Under the pieces are notes generated by a model, which saw only the letters and a list, made by a program, of their open reading frames with translations, was not told where the DNA came from and made no database searches. Positions 61,265-62,979 of a stretch of 62,979 bases of DNA are shown here, piece after piece. Each line of letters begins with the position of its first letter. The stretch's first letter is position 1. This DNA is from JAQSWP01 sp050185515 (GTDB lineage Bacteria; Pseudomonadota; Alphaproteobacteria; Reyranellales; JAQSWP01): contig JBFWZG010000002.1 in the NCBI GenBank assembly GCA_050185515.1, positions 1 through 62,979 of the forward strand. Direction: 5' to 3'. Made by a program: the position numbers and the translations under genes.

Positions 61265-61744
61265 TCAGCGCGCCGGCGGGGTGCGCCGCGGCGGCGGTTT
61301 CCTGATTTCGACGGTGAGCTTGGGCGGGCCGCCGCGCCGCGCCGGCTTGCCGCCGGGCCGATGCGGCGGGCGCTTGCCGTGCGGCTGGGCGGCCAGCGAC
61401 GGCTTGCCGCCCTTGGGCTGCAGCGAACGGGCGTAGGAAACCGCTTCCTCGACCCATTTCGCGAGAGCCGAAGGCGTCTGCTTCAGCGCCTTGGAGGCGA
61501 CGACGTATTCGCGCATGAAGCGGCCGGGCTGCGGCTGGAACACCGTGCCGCCCGTCAGTTTGACGAAGCGCTCGCGCGCGGCTTCGGGCAGGCGCAGGAT
61601 GAAATCGTCCTGGTGCAGGCCGATCGCCATGTTGCCGGCGACGAACACGGCGGGAAAGCCGAACATCTGGCGCTGTTCGACGTCGGCGCCCTGCGGCGCC
61701 AGGCTTTCCAGCAGCTTCACGAGTTCGGTCGGTGACTTCGCCAT
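61265..61744 (-). CDS. TfoX N-terminal domain protein with basic tail
   Basis: A 159-residue protein. Residues 1-105 match the TfoX_N fold (LVKLLESLAP; RQMFGFPAVFVAGNMAIGLHQDDFILRLP). The last 50 residues are rich in Pro, Arg, Gly and Lys (KRPPHRPGGKPARRGGPPK), suggesting nucleic-acid contact or disorder. Not a competence regulator by itself. It lies between the ECH and a membrane-protein gene. Confidence 0.82.
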   Translation of the reverse strand: MAKSPTELVKLLESLAPQGADVEQRQMFGFPAVFVAGNMAIGLHQDDFILRLPEAARERFVKLTGGTVFQPQPGRFMREYVVASKALKQTPSALAKWVEEAVSYARSLQPKGGKPSLAAQPHGKRPPHRPGGKPARRGGPPKLTVEIRKPPPRRTPPAR

Positions 61745-61751
61745 TCCATCC

Positions 61752-62402
61752 TCACGCGGCGTCTTCTTTGGCGCGGCGCCAGCATGCTACAGAAACGCGC
61801 AGGCAGGCCAATCCGAAAATCGCGAACCCGGCGATTCGGAACGCGAACGGCAGCATGGGGTGCATCGCCACGGCGGCAGCGCCGGGCACGAATGCCAGCG
61901 TCGTCCACCAGCCGATCAGGCCGGCCTTCTTCAAGGCCGCACCCAGCGCCAGATAACCGCCATAGAAGAGCATGCCGCCGAGGCCGAAAGCGCCATGCAG
62001 GGGGCCGCCGAGCAGCGGCCCCTTGAGATCGAGCAGGCCGCGTGTCGCAGCATCGCCGGCCAGCGCCGACGCGACATAGGCGTTGAAGATGCCGGCCGAG
62101 GCCAGCAGCACATGGCCCGGCACGGAGCCGATCAGGGAAAGCCCGGCCAGCGGCTGGGCCTTGTCGCGCAGGATCAACGGCATGACGCCGCAGCCGACCA
62201 GGCTGACCATCGCCAGCGCCACCAACAGAAGATTGGCGTAGCTGGCCCATTGGCCGGCGCGCAGCTGCCAGTAGGCCTCGTCGCGCACCATCGACACGCC
62301 GTCGGCGGCCAGCGGATGCACCAGCCAGTAGAGAATGGCGATGACGCCGGTGGCGGCGAAGGCGACGGCGGCGAGCCTGAGCGGAAAGCGGACGCTGATC
62401 AT
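61752..62402 (-). CDS. Hypothetical membrane protein
   Basis: A 216-residue protein with about six hydrophobic helices; no motif I recognise. The stretch HPLAADGVSMVRDEAYWQLRAGQWASY and the conserved-looking LHGAFGLGGMLFYGGYLALG could help a profile search. It lies after the terminator of the 3-hydroxyacyl-CoA dehydrogenase gene and 7 bases before the TfoX-like gene, so it heads its own transcript. Confidence 0.65.
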   Translation of the reverse strand: MISVRFPLRLAAVAFAATGVIAILYWLVHPLAADGVSMVRDEAYWQLRAGQWASYANLLLVALAMVSLVGCGVMPLILRDKAQPLAGLSLIGSVPGHVLLASAGIFNAYVASALAGDAATRGLLDLKGPLLGGPLHGAFGLGGMLFYGGYLALGAALKKAGLIGWWTTLAFVPGAAAVAMHPMLPFAFRIAGFAIFGLACLRVSVACWRRAKEDAA

Positions 62403-62426
62403 GGCGGATCGTCGCTACTGGAAGGA

Positions 62427-62455
62427 CAAAAAACAAGGGCGGCCGAAGCCGCCCC
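62427..62455 (-). terminator. Rho-independent terminator
   Basis: On the minus strand GGGCGGC, a TTCG tetraloop and GCCGCCC are followed by TTGTTTTTT. A perfect 7-bp stem with a stable loop and T-run, 25 bases after the 3-hydroxyacyl-CoA dehydrogenase stop. The clearest intrinsic terminator in the window. Confidence 0.88.
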
Positions 62456-62479
62456 TGCATCGATTGCATCAGGTTTTCG

Positions 62480-62979
62480 TCAGGCCGCCCTGGCCTTGGG
62501 CTTGTCGTACAAGCTCTGGCCCTTGGCGGCCATGTCGCGCAGCAGCTTCGGCGGGCTGAACTGCTTGCCGTATTTCTGCGCCATGGCATCGCACTCGGCG
62601 ACGAACTTCGCCACCCCGACCTGATCGATCAGCGAGATCATGCCGCCGGTCTGCGGCGCGAAGCCAAGGCCCATGATGGAGCCAATGTCGCCGTCCTGCG
62701 GATCGGTCAGCACGCCCTCTTCCAGGCAGCGCGCGGCATCGACCGCCTGCACGTAGAGCAGCCGCTTCTTCAGCTCCTCGACGGCCTTGTTCTTTGCCTC
62801 GCCCTCGCCCAATGCCAGCTCCGGCCTGACCGGGAACATGTCCTTCAGGCCGGGCCAGATCGACTTGCCCTTGCCTTCGGCGGGATAGTCGTAGAAGCCC
62901 TTGCCGGCCTTGCGGCCGAAGCGGCCGAGATCGACCATCTTCTTGACGGTGTCCTCGGTGCCCGAGGGCTCGTACTTGT
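62480..62979 (-). CDS. 3-hydroxyacyl-CoA dehydrogenase/FadJ-type multifunctional protein, C-terminal part
   Basis: Only the last 166 residues lie in the window; the frame is open to the edge (KYEPSGTEDTVKKMV precedes the first internal Met). LGRFGRKAGKGFYDYP and GDIGSIMGLGFAPQTGGMISLID match the C-terminal domains of FadB/FadJ-type trifunctional enzymes of fatty-acid beta-oxidation, which oxidise 3-hydroxyacyl-CoA with NAD. The strong terminator follows it. The enoyl-CoA hydratase downstream fits the same theme. Confidence 0.9.
   Translation of the reverse strand, partial: KYEPSGTEDTVKKMVDLGRFGRKAGKGFYDYPAEGKGKSIWPGLKDMFPVRPELALGEGEAKNKAVEELKKRLLYVQAVDAARCLEEGVLTDPQDGDIGSIMGLGFAPQTGGMISLIDQVGVAKFVAECDAMAQKYGKQFSPPKLLRDMAAKGQSLYDKPKARAA

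Overview
The window is a high-GC, gene-dense, almost fully coding stretch of bacterial chromosome. It looks alphaproteobacterial. It carries a 5-aminolevulinate synthase (C4 haem pathway) with a FixK/FNR-type box upstream, and a pdxH / dnaJ-cbpM / fabI / aroC neighbourhood. It also carries an HDAC-like / (gap) / ispA / dxs order. A member of the Rhodospirillales, Reyranellales or Rhizobiales is plausible, but the sequence alone does not fix a genus. I see no rRNA, tRNA, CRISPR array, transposase or prophage gene.

Layout. 1-3764: end of a DUF1365 gene, a cyclopropane/methyl fatty-acid synthase, a GPH-like MFS carrier and an SDR, resembling lipid-modification clusters. 3766-8020 (minus): a five-gene block read as ECF sigma, membrane anti-sigma, Spy-like periplasmic protein, DUF1800, DUF1501. 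8131-12607 (plus): a TPP riboswitch directly ahead of a branched-chain-type (LIV) ABC transporter with a fused LivM-LivG subunit. This is the most interesting system in the window: the riboswitch predicts that a LIV-family importer moves thiamine or a thiamine precursor. 12764-20666: pyrE, hydroxypyruvate isomerase, an orphan peptide-type binding protein, MAPEG, an alkyl-sulfatase-like MBL enzyme and an orphan dppBC permease pair. 20718-29540 (minus): M20 amidohydrolase, ribokinase-like kinase, universal stress protein with a near-consensus FNR box, and a complete five-gene Dpp/Opp importer with a strong intercistronic hairpin.

29541-38679: a 319-bp divergent regulatory region with a perfect 24-bp palindrome, a class III aminotransferase, an MFS exporter divergent from hemA across a perfect FNR/FixK box, a YedK/HMCES-type SRAP protein, a DUF2726 protein, an APH-AAA kinase fusion and a CDF metal exporter. 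38686-47024: pdxH, dnaJ/cbpM, fabI, aroC, a small group containing a peroxidase-like CMD protein, an NTF2-like protein and an extradiol dioxygenase, then sppA. 47043-56891: tlyA, a MATE exporter, a YCII protein, an intergenic palindromic repeat, membrane proteins, a (GA)17 microsatellite, dxs, ispA and an HDAC-like deacetylase. The last two are both cut by a 100-N assembly gap that probably also hides xseB. 57107-62979: an IclR regulator with a dyad over its promoter, then thioesterase, GST, VOC, 2-keto-4-pentenoate hydratase-like, enoyl-CoA hydratase, TfoX-like and 3-hydroxyacyl-CoA dehydrogenase (partial) genes, a catabolic region.

How the genes work together. Import (one LIV system, one full and one split Dpp/Opp system) and catabolism dominate, interleaved with housekeeping genes for isoprenoids, haem, fatty acids, aromatic amino acids and pyridoxal phosphate. 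Three control layers are visible: a thiamine riboswitch, an anaerobic FNR/FixK-type signal, and an ECF sigma/anti-sigma pair.
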